42,902 bases of DNA. Source: Prevotella sp. (GTDB lineage: Bacteria; Bacteroidota; Bacteroidia; Bacteroidales; Bacteroidaceae). Shown piece by piece: positions 35,633 to 42,889 of the stretch (positions are counted from its first letter, which is position 1; the number at the start of each line of letters is the position of its first letter). The stretch spans positions 1-42,902 of the forward strand of contig JALFRV010000103.1 in the NCBI GenBank assembly GCA_022778905.1. Reading direction: 5' to 3'. The notes below the pieces were generated by a model. It saw nothing but the letters and a program-made list of their open reading frames with translations. It made no database searches and was not told the DNA's origin. The translations under genes and the position numbers were made by a program.

Positions 35633-35850
35633 GGATAAGAGGATGATGGGATAAGAGGATGAGAGGATGATAGATGAGGGATGAGGGGATGGGAGATGAG
35701 GAAGGAGAGGGTAATGGTGATGAGGGAGGGGCATGATGGATGTTCTGTATCATCACTTCATCCTTTCATCTCATCATCTTCATCCTTTCATCTCATCATC
35801 TTCATCATATCATCTCATCATCTTCATCATATCATCCCTCATCTTCCAAC
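35633..35850. repeat. Purine tract / pyrimidine tract low-complexity region
   Basis: On the + strand 35633-35735 is built from GATGAGG and GGATAAGAGG words, nearly all purine plus T, while 35756-35842 is a CATC-rich tandem repeat of four units with a 22-bp period (CTTCATCCTTTCATCTCATC, the last unit 21 bp). The halves are roughly complementary, so RNA from either strand could fold into a long imperfect hairpin. It separates the aspartyl protease and TrmH genes of the minus-strand cluster. Confidence 0.85.
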
Positions 35851-35853
35851 TCC

Positions 35854-37212
35854 TCACTCCATCTGAATGACCATGTGAGCATTGTCAACCGTCAGCCGCC
35901 GCCACATGCTGAAGAAGTCGAAGCCCAGGCGGCCGGCACCGTCATAGAGCGTCGTTTTCTCACTCGAAAGCGTGACCACGGGCACCTGCTTCAGCGTAAA
36001 GTCACGCCCGCCGATGCGCAGCGCGATCTCCGGCATGGTGAACTCACTGCTGTAGACGATGCCGCCATAGCCCGAACCGGCCTTGACAGCCCATCGCCCA
36101 AGCCTCGCCACGTCGGCCGAATGATCACGATAGTAGGCCGGTCCCATCCAGCTTGTCGTGGCGCCGCAGTCCAAGTTGAGCGCGTAGGAATGGTCTCCGC
36201 TCTCGGCATTCACCATCATCACGCCGCCGCCCGTCATGCAGAGATTGCTCTTCCCGCCGGCCGCGGGCATGGTGTCTGTGCGGAACGTGAGTTCCTTCTG
36301 CCCGAAATCGAGCGTCCACGAGGCGAAACGGAGGAGCAAGGGCTGCCCGATGATGAGCCGGAAGTGGCGCATCGCGCGCGCCGCATGCCTGTTCTCCTGC
36401 TGATGGTCCAGCACGACGAACGGCACGTTGCGCAGTTCCAATTCGCCCAACTGCAGTCTCTCGGCGATGGCATACTGTCCGTTGAGCGCCCGCATGCCAT
36501 GGGCCTGCATCCCGGAACCGACGATGCGGAGCCCGTGTTTCTTGGCCAAGTCGGGCGTGATGACATTGTAGGCTGCTCCCGTGTCAAGCGTGAAGTCGCC
36601 CCGCCTGCCGTTCAGGCGGCCTCCAACGTAGATGAGATTCTGCGCCGAATCGCCCACCTCGCGCACGCGGAAAGCCGCACGGTAGGCGGCGCGGGGATGC
36701 GGATTCTGACAGACCGCATAGCCGTCGAGCGCACGATAGAGACTTTCCCGGTTGCGGAAGGCGGCCACCGCGGCCGAGTCAGCGTGCCCCTCGATCTGCC
36801 GGATGAAGCTCGCCATCGTCCCGGCAGCCTGCTGATTGTCGTCCATGTCACTGTAGTTCTGGGCCAAGAGCATGACCATCGAACGCACAAGGCTGCCGTC
36901 CATCTCCGCCTGATGCAGCCTCAGCAGTTGCAGTATGCCGGCGTTGGCCGCTGCGGGACGACGGAAAAACTGGTCGAGCATGGTCTTCGAGAGGCGGCGG
37001 ATGAACGGCGACATGCGGCCGCTGTCAGCCTCATACACGTCCCGAAGCCTGAACCACTCACTCCCGTTGATGCAGGCACCGGCCACGCTGTCGGCATCCT
37101 CGGCAGCCATCGGCATCGGCACGAGCAGCCATGACAGCCCGGAGACGAAGCTGCACGCCAGCAGCCGGCGCGCCTTCCGCGCGAAGCCTGCGATCCGAAG
37201 TCTGCCTCCCAT
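35854..37212 (-). CDS. Secreted two-lobed retropepsin-like aspartyl protease
   Basis: 452 residues with an Arg-rich N-terminus and hydrophobic stretch (about 17-36) that should act as signal peptide or anchor. A helical region (about 50-180, LYRALDGYAVCQ near its end) comes first. The first protease lobe has FTLDTGAAYNVI with catalytic Asp210 (DTGA), and the second has ALNLDCGATTSW with Asp348 (DCGA, a variant of DTG). The end carries GRLGFDFFSMWRRLTVDN, the usual closing segment of this fold. The Cys in the second motif is unusual and may lower activity. The start lies 2 bp after the sufE stop, so both are in one operon, although no functional link to Fe-S assembly is apparent. Confidence 0.82.
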   Translation of the reverse strand: MGGRLRIAGFARKARRLLACSFVSGLSWLLVPMPMAAEDADSVAGACINGSEWFRLRDVYEADSGRMSPFIRRLSKTMLDQFFRRPAAANAGILQLLRLHQAEMDGSLVRSMVMLLAQNYSDMDDNQQAAGTMASFIRQIEGHADSAAVAAFRNRESLYRALDGYAVCQNPHPRAAYRAAFRVREVGDSAQNLIYVGGRLNGRRGDFTLDTGAAYNVITPDLAKKHGLRIVGSGMQAHGMRALNGQYAIAERLQLGELELRNVPFVVLDHQQENRHAARAMRHFRLIIGQPLLLRFASWTLDFGQKELTFRTDTMPAAGGKSNLCMTGGGVMMVNAESGDHSYALNLDCGATTSWMGPAYYRDHSADVARLGRWAVKAGSGYGGIVYSSEFTMPEIALRIGGRDFTLKQVPVVTLSSEKTTLYDGAGRLGFDFFSMWRRLTVDNAHMVIQME

Positions 37213-37214
37213 GG

Positions 37215-37637
37215 CTACATCCCTTTCGCCTTGTAGGCTAAGGCATAGGCCTTGACCTGCCTGACCATGGCCAACAGCCCGTTGGAACGTGTGGGCGAGA
37301 GATGCTCGCGCAGCCCGATGCGCTCGATGAAGTAAAGGTCCGCGTCGAGGATTTCCTGCGGACGGAACCCGCTGATCACGCGGATGAGCAGGGCAATGAT
37401 GCCCTTGACGATGAGCGCATCGCTGTCGGCCGTGAAATAGAGACGCCCTTCGCGCTCGTCACACTGCAGCCACACGCGGCTCTGACAGCCGTCTATGAGG
37501 TTCTGTTCAGTCTTATAGCGGTCGTCAAGCACGTCTAAGTCGTTGCCTAAGTCGATCAGCATCTGATACTTATCCATCCAGTCGGTGAAGTCCTCGAACA
37601 TGGCGATCACTTCATCCTGTTTCTCATTGATTGTCAT
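37215..37637 (-). CDS. sufE: SufE-family Fe-S cluster assembly protein
   Basis: 140-residue cytoplasmic protein that accepts sulfur from a cysteine desulfurase (SufS type) and passes it on for Fe-S cluster building. The acceptor cysteine is Cys51 in LIDGCQSRVWL, the family hallmark. ADSDALIVKGIIALL and the later IGLREHLSPTRSNGLLAMV segment also match SufE. Length is typical (about 140). The ATG at 37637 overlaps the stop of the upstream GNAT remnant as ATGA, the kind of overlap produced by translational coupling. The aspartyl protease gene follows 2 bp after the stop. No sufS, sufB, sufC or sufD gene is in the window. Confidence 0.93.
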   Translation of the reverse strand: MTINEKQDEVIAMFEDFTDWMDKYQMLIDLGNDLDVLDDRYKTEQNLIDGCQSRVWLQCDEREGRLYFTADSDALIVKGIIALLIRVISGFRPQEILDADLYFIERIGLREHLSPTRSNGLLAMVRQVKAYALAYKAKGM

Positions 37638-37801
37638 ATTGATTCTGTTTCTTTTGATTCGATCATCTTTTCATAGTCGACCACATCAATCCAGCGGCCG
37701 AACTTGCGCCCGACGGCGCGGAAATGGGAGGCCTCGGTGAAGCCGAGACGGGCATGGAGGCGGCAGCTGGCTTCGTTTCCGCCGGTGATGCGACATAACG
37801 G
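37634..37801 (-). pseudogene. C-terminal remnant of a GNAT N-acetyltransferase
   Basis: About 55 codons read ITGGNEASCRLHARLGF, TEASHFRAVGRKFGRWIDVV and DYEKMI up to a TGA that overlaps the sufE start (ATGA). This is the end of a phosphinothricin-acetyltransferase-like GNAT protein: the NEAS-x-RLH-x-LGF acetyl-CoA site and the GRKFGRWIDVV tail are both recognisable. Everything N-terminal of ITGG is missing; the upstream in-frame sequence (KPSLTFKPLC) does not match and the U32 gene ends 49 bp further on. Intact members have about 160-180 residues. The gene is therefore decayed or deleted at its 5' end. Confidence 0.8.
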
Positions 37802-37849
37802 TTTAAAAGTCAGCGATGGCTTCCGCGTTCTGTTCCCTTACGTCCCAGC

Positions 37850-39109
37850 TCATGCACCTGGCTCTGCTTTGACGAGCTTGAAGAGCTTGTCGTTGGGACG
37901 CACCTTGCCGGTGACGGGGATGGAGACGCGCGTTCCCTGCTGCGCCTGATCCACGGGGCGGAGGTCGAAGCGGATTTCGGAGGCGTCAAGATACATCACG
38001 CCGGTCGTGGGACCGGTGATGAGGAGCTTGTCGCCCACGCTGAAGGGAGCTGCCTCGACGGCCACTTCGGCCACCTGAAGTTTGCTGAAGTATTTCATGA
38101 CCTTGCCGATGAGCACCTTTTTCTCGGTGGCTGCCGACCCGTAATGCGTGTTCCACTCACCCAGGAGCTGCCCTTGGTAGTAGCCATCCCAGAACCCTCG
38201 GTTGAAGACAGCGGCGAGACGGCTGTCCCACTCGTTCTTTTTCGCTTCGGTGAAGGTGCCTTCCAGCACGCTCCGGATGGCCTCGCGGTAGCACGAGACG
38301 ACCGTATGGACATATTCGGGACCGCGCGCACGGCCTTCGATCTTGAACACGCGGACGCCCGACTCCATCATGCGGTCGATGAAGCGCACGGTCTTCAGAT
38401 CCTTCGGACTCATGATATACTTGTTGTCGATCTCAAGTTCGGTGCCCGTCTCTCGGTCCTTCACCAAGTAGGAACGGCGACAGAGCTGCATGCACTCACC
38501 ACGGTTGGCGGACCGTCCGGTATTGTCTAAGCTGAGATAACACTTCCCTGAGACGGCCATACATAACGCGCCGTGGCAGAACATCTCTATTCTGACGAGC
38601 GCGCCACGTGGTCCCGTGATCCGCTGCGCAATGATCTGGCGGTGGATTTCGGCCACCTGGTCCATGTTCAGCTCACGTGCGAGGACGACAACGTCGGCAA
38701 ATTGGGCATAGAACTTGAGTGCCTCGACGTTGGAGATGTTGAGTTGGGTGGAGAGATGGACCTCTACCCCGACGGCATTACAATAGGTCATCACGGCGAC
38801 ATCACTTGCTATGACGGCGGTGATGCCGGCCTCCCGCGCCGCGTCGACAATCTGGTGCATCACGGGGATGTCGTCTCCGTAGATGACGGTGTTGACGGTC
38901 AGATAGGTCTTGATGCCCTTCCCGCTGCAGGTAGCGGCAATTTCGCGAAGGTCATCGATGGTGAAATGGTTGGCGGAATGGGACCGCATGTTGAGCTGCC
39001 CGATACCGAAGTAGACCGAATCGGCCCCGGCTTGGATGGCCGCAACAAGCGACTCGCGCGAGCCCACGGGTGCCATGATCTCGAAATCTGATATGTTTTG
39101 TTCTATCAT
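37850..39109 (-). CDS. U32 family protein, TrhP/YegQ type (prephenate-dependent tRNA hydroxylation)
   Basis: 419-residue cytoplasmic protein. U32 proteins were named peptidases, but the YegQ/TrhP branch acts in forming 5-hydroxyuridine at tRNA position 34 with an Fe-S cluster. The sequence has the opening MAPVGSRESLVAAIQAGAD, VHLSTQLNISN, VVLARELNMDQVAEI, the U32 signature EMFCHGALCMAVSGKCYLS (about 172-190) and SANRGECMQLCRRSY, giving several conserved cysteines. SPKDLKTV and VRVFKIEGRARGPEYV are also shared with YegQ. Length (419) fits YegQ or B. subtilis YrrO better than the longer RlhA. A -7 box ends 4 bp before the ATG, suggesting a leaderless message. TrhP is preferred over other U32 branches but is not proven. 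Confidence 0.88.
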   Translation of the reverse strand: MIEQNISDFEIMAPVGSRESLVAAIQAGADSVYFGIGQLNMRSHSANHFTIDDLREIAATCSGKGIKTYLTVNTVIYGDDIPVMHQIVDAAREAGITAVIASDVAVMTYCNAVGVEVHLSTQLNISNVEALKFYAQFADVVVLARELNMDQVAEIHRQIIAQRITGPRGALVRIEMFCHGALCMAVSGKCYLSLDNTGRSANRGECMQLCRRSYLVKDRETGTELEIDNKYIMSPKDLKTVRFIDRMMESGVRVFKIEGRARGPEYVHTVVSCYREAIRSVLEGTFTEAKKNEWDSRLAAVFNRGFWDGYYQGQLLGEWNTHYGSAATEKKVLIGKVMKYFSKLQVAEVAVEAAPFSVGDKLLITGPTTGVMYLDASEIRFDLRPVDQAQQGTRVSIPVTGKVRPNDKLFKLVKAEPGA

Positions 39110-39113
39110 AATG

Positions 39114-39121
39114 CAAAGTTA
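39114..39121 (-). promoter_or_regulatory. Promoter -7 box abutting the U32 gene start
   Basis: On the minus strand TAACTTTG fits TAnnTTTG exactly and ends 4 bp before the ATG at 39109. Expected transcription start coincides with the start codon. There is no TTTG at the -33 spacing. Confidence 0.55.
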
Positions 39122-39209
39122 CGCATTTTTCAGATAACTCGAGGTAAAATGACCGGTCTTTTTCCGCAACGGCGGAAACAGCGGGCGGGCGTGGCGAAGG
39201 CATTGGCTG

Positions 39210-39551
39210 TCAGCGCGTGTACTTGCGCCTGACGATCTCGTACGACTGTCGCGTGAGCCGTTCGAGCAGTGCGTCGTCGGCCTCGTCGGGATTGACGCCG
39301 ATCCAATATCTGGCCGACAGATTGGCCGGAGGGCCGATGCAGCTGTGACGCTCCTTCAGTTCGTCGATCTCGGACGGATCGCACTTGAGCGTTATCAGCG
39401 TGAAATTGTCCACATTGAAGAACGAGAACATGTGCCCGCAGACATAGAGTGCCAGCACACCAGCACCTGCCTTGAAGGCACCGAACGGCATTTTCTCGGT
39501 CACATCCTCGCCCATTGAAAGGCAGAGGTCACGATAGGATTCGATGTTCAT
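39210..39551 (-). CDS. MmcQ/YjbR-family protein
   Basis: 113 residues from ATG 39551 (MNIESYRDLCLSMGEDVTEKMPFG). A longer in-frame start at 39593 would add 14 residues encoded by DNA next to a repeat and is less likely. The family has a double-wing fold often called DNA-binding, without a known function in most species. Typical features are EKMPFG near the N-terminus, the F-S-F-F-N-V-D core strand (MFSFFNVDNFTLITLKCDP), the middle PANLSARYWIGV and the closing LLERLTRQSYEIV. It is a single gene with 100 bp to the U32 start on the same strand. Specific role unknown. Confidence 0.85.
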   Translation of the reverse strand: MNIESYRDLCLSMGEDVTEKMPFGAFKAGAGVLALYVCGHMFSFFNVDNFTLITLKCDPSEIDELKERHSCIGPPANLSARYWIGVNPDEADDALLERLTRQSYEIVRRKYTR

Positions 39552-39613
39552 GATCGGTATGGATTGATGGAAGAGCCTCCCCCGCCCTTTCAACTGACCG
39601 GGGGGGCTCCTGC

Positions 39614-39636
39614 GGGCGGATACGCTGATCCGCCCC
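39614..39636. repeat. GC-rich palindromic repeat, GGGCGGAT family
   Basis: The stretch starts GGGCGGATACGCTGATCCGC; GGCGGAT and ATCCGCC form a stem around ACGCTG-type loop bases. It differs at one position from the arm at 42861-42883. It lies between the YjbR-type gene and the GH109 gene. Confidence 0.75.
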
Positions 39637-39705
39637 TGCGGGGTTTGCGGGATGGGCAGACGAATATGCCACTGTTTACGGACAGGAGGAACGCCTGTGG
39701 GAGCG

Positions 39706-41235
39706 TTATTTTTTCTTCGCCCAATACTTCTGTCCCTTGGCTTTCAGACGGGCGGTGAACTCGGCCGAGGCACGCGCTACGGCCTCCTCTTCCTCGGCTG
39801 AAGCGTAGGCGTGACGGTAGCCTTTCGCCACGTTCCAGTAGCCTCTGGTGAAGTCGGGGACTGCTACCGGAATGTTGCCATTATCCATGGAGATGCTGCC
39901 GAGCTCTGCCAAGCAGCACCATTCTGCCAGGTCATAGACATCCATATCAAGCGGCAGGCCGTGCTGGAGACAATAGACGAGGCGGCTGTCCATGATGAAA
40001 TCCATGCCGCCATGGCCTCCGACCTTCTTCGCCTCTGCCTCATAGCGCTTCACGAGTGGGCTCAGATAAGCCGTCTCAAACGCCTTCTTGAGATCCTGGG
40101 GCAGGAATTGGTGACCCGGAGAGAAGCGTGGCGGAATGGCGAGACCGGCCTCCTCCATCTTCTTCCTGTCGAGTGCGTAGCCTTCGACGGGATACTTATT
40201 GGCGAAGCCCTCAGTGCCGACGAGCTGGTACATGCGGCTGTAGGGCTGCGGAGTCATGGTGTTGTGCTGCACTTCGATGACCTTCCCCTTCTCGGTGCGG
40301 ATCAAAGTCGTGGTGTGATCTCCATTGCGAAACTCGCCGCCATCATATCCGAGGTTTTCCCGCACCTTCGCCGGGCCGTTGACAGCCTTCGTGTCCATGG
40401 CCACGAGCGTCTTCATGCGGTCGCCGCGGTGGATGTCAAGCACCTGCGCGATGGGGCCCAGTCCGTGGGTCGGATAGACGTCGCCGCGGAAGGCCTTGTT
40501 GTAAGTCAGACGCCAACCGAGCTTGTCCTGCCCGTCCTTTTTCCAGTACTCGTCCCAGAAGGGGGCAAGATCATGGCGGTAAGCACCCGTCACATAGAGC
40601 ACCTCACCGAACATCCCGCGCTGCGACATGTTGAGCGAGTTGAGCTCAAAGAAATCATAGCAGCAGTTCTCAAGAATCATACAGTGGAGGCGTGTGCGCT
40701 CCGAGAGGTCAATGAGACCCCATATCTCGTGCATGTTCATGGCCGACGGGACCTCGATGGCGACATGCTTCCCGTGCTCCATGGCATACTTGGCGACCGG
40801 GTAGTGATGGTTCCAGTCGGTGGCGATGTATACGATATCGATGTCCTTCCGCTCGCAGAGCTGCTTGTAGCCCTCAGGTCCCGAATAGACATCTGCAGCC
40901 GGCATGCTCGCCTCGCGCAGTATCTTGTTACAGGCCTCGGCACGTTCGGCCACGTGATCGCACAGCGCCATCACCTGCACACCATTGATATAGGTCCAGC
41001 GCCTGACCGCGTCGGGGCCGCGCATGCCCAATCCGACAAATCCGACCCGCACCACCGGCAGTTTTGGCGTGGTGAGACCGAGCACGTGCTGCTGTCCGGC
41101 GGGGCGCACGGGGACATCGGTCACGACAGTCCCGTCGACAACCTTGTAAGGCCAGTTGAATTGTGCCTGACTGACTGACGGCAACGCTGCCAATGCCAGC
41201 AACGTCATGAAAATAAACTTCAGATTCCTTCTCAT
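39706..41235 (-). CDS. GH109-type NAD-dependent glycosidase (Gfo/Idh/MocA fold)
   Basis: 509 residues from ATG 41235, chosen because it opens with a signal peptide (MRRNLKFIFMTLLALAALPS, cleavage near SQA) and lies just downstream of a perfect promoter; longer in-frame starts lie upstream of that promoter. The Rossmann domain carries VGFVGLGMRG (about 64-73, dinucleotide binding), VQVMALCDHVAERA, DIVYIATDWNHHYPVA and GKHVAIEVPSA. The C-terminal domain has GDVYPTHGLGPIAQVLDI and GGHGGMDFIMDSRLV (about 404-418). This pattern matches GH109 enzymes, which hydrolyse terminal alpha-GalNAc by an NAD-assisted oxidation-elimination mechanism. A general oxidoreductase role cannot be excluded. It stands alone, with its own promoter. 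Confidence 0.85.
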   Translation of the reverse strand: MRRNLKFIFMTLLALAALPSVSQAQFNWPYKVVDGTVVTDVPVRPAGQQHVLGLTTPKLPVVRVGFVGLGMRGPDAVRRWTYINGVQVMALCDHVAERAEACNKILREASMPAADVYSGPEGYKQLCERKDIDIVYIATDWNHHYPVAKYAMEHGKHVAIEVPSAMNMHEIWGLIDLSERTRLHCMILENCCYDFFELNSLNMSQRGMFGEVLYVTGAYRHDLAPFWDEYWKKDGQDKLGWRLTYNKAFRGDVYPTHGLGPIAQVLDIHRGDRMKTLVAMDTKAVNGPAKVRENLGYDGGEFRNGDHTTTLIRTEKGKVIEVQHNTMTPQPYSRMYQLVGTEGFANKYPVEGYALDRKKMEEAGLAIPPRFSPGHQFLPQDLKKAFETAYLSPLVKRYEAEAKKVGGHGGMDFIMDSRLVYCLQHGLPLDMDVYDLAEWCCLAELGSISMDNGNIPVAVPDFTRGYWNVAKGYRHAYASAEEEEAVARASAEFTARLKAKGQKYWAKKK

Positions 41236-41261
41236 AGTTCTTTTAAAGTTGTTTGAATACG

Positions 41262-41293
41262 CAAAAATATAGATTTTAATAGTATGGAGCAAA
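41262..41293 (-). promoter_or_regulatory. Bacteroidetes promoter for the GH109 gene
   Basis: On the minus strand TTTG (41290-41293), a 20-bp spacer and TATTTTTG (41262-41269) match both consensus boxes. Transcription would begin near 41257, about 22 nt before the ATG at 41235. Confidence 0.85.
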
Positions 41294-41577
41294 AGTTCAG
41301 CCTCAATTAACATATCATCCCGTCGGGCTGCAGGCCCCGGCCGACGGCTCCGGAGATGCGGAACGGGCCCTGCACGTTGCCCCTGCCCATGGCCCGGGAC
41401 ATGAATCCGCCATGACGGGAACTGCCGGCACCCGCACATTCATGTAAACAGTCGAGACGCTATATGGTATTACATCGGAGGGGGGAAACGTGCTTATTCC
41501 TTTAGCATAAGATACCAGTCTCTATATAATAATCGGTATATTCCGATGCAATTCGAGTGGTTACGCCCGATTTTGAT

Positions 41578-41585
41578 TATCTTTG
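41578..41585 (+). promoter_or_regulatory. Promoter -7 box abutting the C1-peptidase start
   Basis: TATCTTTG is an exact TAnnTTTG box, five bases before the ATG at 41591. No TTTG lies at -33. The expected transcript starts at or within two bases of the ATG. Confidence 0.55.
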
Positions 41586-41590
41586 CAGCG

Positions 41591-42667
41591 ATGAAGAGAC
41601 GAGCTATATACTGTGCGGTGGGCGTGTTGCTCGCCGCCGCATGCGCCCGGCCGGCCGGACAGAAGACACAGGAGGAGGGGGAATTCAGCCGGGAGGTGCT
41701 GCTGAAGATGACACCCGTGAAGGACCAGGGACACAGCGCGCTGTGCTGGCTCTACGGGATGACGGCGACTATCGAGACGGAACACCTCATGAAAGGCGAC
41801 TCGGTGCACCTCTCGGTCGACTATCTCGCGCGCCGGTTCCTGCATGACGCCGCCGTCGGCTATTATTTCTCGGGAGGCTGCGTGCCGGTTTCGATGCGCG
41901 GAATGGGCACGATGACGCTCCGCCTGATGGACGAATACGGTGCCGAGCCCTATGACTCCTACCACGGAAAGGGGGGCAGCTACGATGTCATCAGCCGACG
42001 GTTGATGCAGGCCGCCGACGGGGTGCGGTCGTTGGAAAGCCTCAACGCGCGCATCGAAGAGATCTTCGACCACGCGGTGGACTATCTGCCGCGCATCGTG
42101 TACATGCTCGGAGCGGAATACACACCATTGGAATTCGCCCACAGCATGGCCGCGCCGGGCGAATATACGGCGCTGACGAGCTTCACGCATCATCCTTTCG
42201 GGCGCTTCGTAGCATTGGAAGTGCCCGACAACCGGATGCATGACCGTTTCCTGAACCTCCCGCTCGACTCGCTGATGGCGGTCATCACGCGGTCGCTCTC
42301 GACGGGTCATCCCGTCTGCTGGGAGGGAGATGTGAGCGAGCCGGGATTCTCTTTCAAGGACGGCGTGGCGCGTATGCCGGCCGGAGCAGGACCCGTCACG
42401 CAGCGCCGGAGACAGCAGGCCTTCGAGCGGTTGCAGACAACGGACGACCATGTGATGGCGCTCGTGGGTCTGGCCCGCGACCGGAAGGGCCGCCGTTACT
42501 TCATTGCGAAAAATTCATGGGGCACCCGCAACCCCTACGGCGGACTGATGTATCTCAGCGACGACTATGTGCGGATGAAGACGGTTGCCGTGATCGTGCA
42601 GTCGTCCCTGATCAGGCGGGCGGACAAGCTGCGCCATGCGGAGTGCGGGATGTTGAGGGACGAATAA
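41591..42667 (+). CDS. C1-family (bleomycin hydrolase-like) cysteine peptidase lipoprotein
   Basis: 358 residues from ATG 41591, which gives a lipoprotein signal (MKRRAIYCAVGVLLAAAC, Cys18) and lies just after a -7 box; an in-frame ATG at 41546 lies upstream of the box. Papain-fold residues are all present: the oxyanion Gln46 and nucleophile Cys52 in VKDQGHSALCW, His287 in TDDHVMALVGLA, and Asn308 in FIAKNSWGTRNPYGGLMYL. The long middle (SVDYLARRF, GGCVPVSMRGMG, PLEFAH) resembles the C1B branch (aminopeptidase C / bleomycin hydrolase), which usually has about 450 residues and is cytoplasmic. This shorter, lipid-anchored version should act in the periplasm or at a membrane surface. Substrate unknown. 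Confidence 0.87.
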   Translation: MKRRAIYCAVGVLLAAACARPAGQKTQEEGEFSREVLLKMTPVKDQGHSALCWLYGMTATIETEHLMKGDSVHLSVDYLARRFLHDAAVGYYFSGGCVPVSMRGMGTMTLRLMDEYGAEPYDSYHGKGGSYDVISRRLMQAADGVRSLESLNARIEEIFDHAVDYLPRIVYMLGAEYTPLEFAHSMAAPGEYTALTSFTHHPFGRFVALEVPDNRMHDRFLNLPLDSLMAVITRSLSTGHPVCWEGDVSEPGFSFKDGVARMPAGAGPVTQRRRQQAFERLQTTDDHVMALVGLARDRKGRRYFIAKNSWGTRNPYGGLMYLSDDYVRMKTVAVIVQSSLIRRADKLRHAECGMLRDE

Positions 42668-42708
42668 TGAAAAGCAGGTTCGTCTCAGTCCCACCACGGA
42701 ATGCAGCG

Positions 42709-42730
42709 GCGGGCCTTGTGCCCGTCCGCA
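42709..42730 (+). repeat. Single copy of the GCGGGCCTTGTGCCC repeat
   Basis: GCGGGCCTTGTGCCCG at 42709, preceded by TGCAG, matches the left arm at 34463-34489, including the CCGCA that follows. No inverted partner is visible before the window ends. Confidence 0.75.
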
Positions 42731-42764
42731 CGTGGCGATCCATCCATGCCAAGTTTCCATTCCC

Positions 42765-42889
42765 AACGTAGGGGCGGATCTGCGTATCCGCCCGCAAGGT
42801 GCGTTGGGCAACACGTTGCATTCCGAGATATATCTGACGGACAGGCCCATCATTGCTTGCGGGCGGATACGCAGATCCGCCCCTACGTT
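42765..42889. repeat. Perfect 34-bp inverted repeat, GGGCGGAT family
   Basis: Arms 42765-42798 and 42856-42889 are exact complements separated by 57 bp. Each arm is itself partly palindromic (GGGCGGAT, six bases, ATCCGCCC). The right arm shares all but one of 23 bases with 39614-39636. It lies about 100 bp past the peptidase stop and may serve as a transcript end. Confidence 0.9.

Larger units (their letters stand above)
41236..41590. other. Divergent intergenic region
   Basis: 355 bp between the divergent GH109 and C1-peptidase genes. It contains the GH109 promoter (41262-41293), a small ATCGG/CCGAT stem near 41532-41547, and the peptidase -7 box (41578-41585). I see no gene or repeat in the GC-rich middle part. 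Confidence 0.7.

Noticed and set aside
35740..37134. Long + strand open frame opposite the aspartyl protease
   Set aside because: It begins in the CATC low-complexity tract and runs antisense to a protein with clear DTGA and DCGA motifs; its translation is typical of GC-rich antisense frames.
39811..41178. Long + strand open frame opposite the GH109 gene
   Set aside because: No recognisable domain, and it lies fully within the antisense of a well-supported Gfo/Idh-fold gene.
41546..41590. ATG at 41546 as the start of the C1 peptidase
   Set aside because: It lies upstream of the -7 box and would put 15 residues before a good lipoprotein signal peptide.
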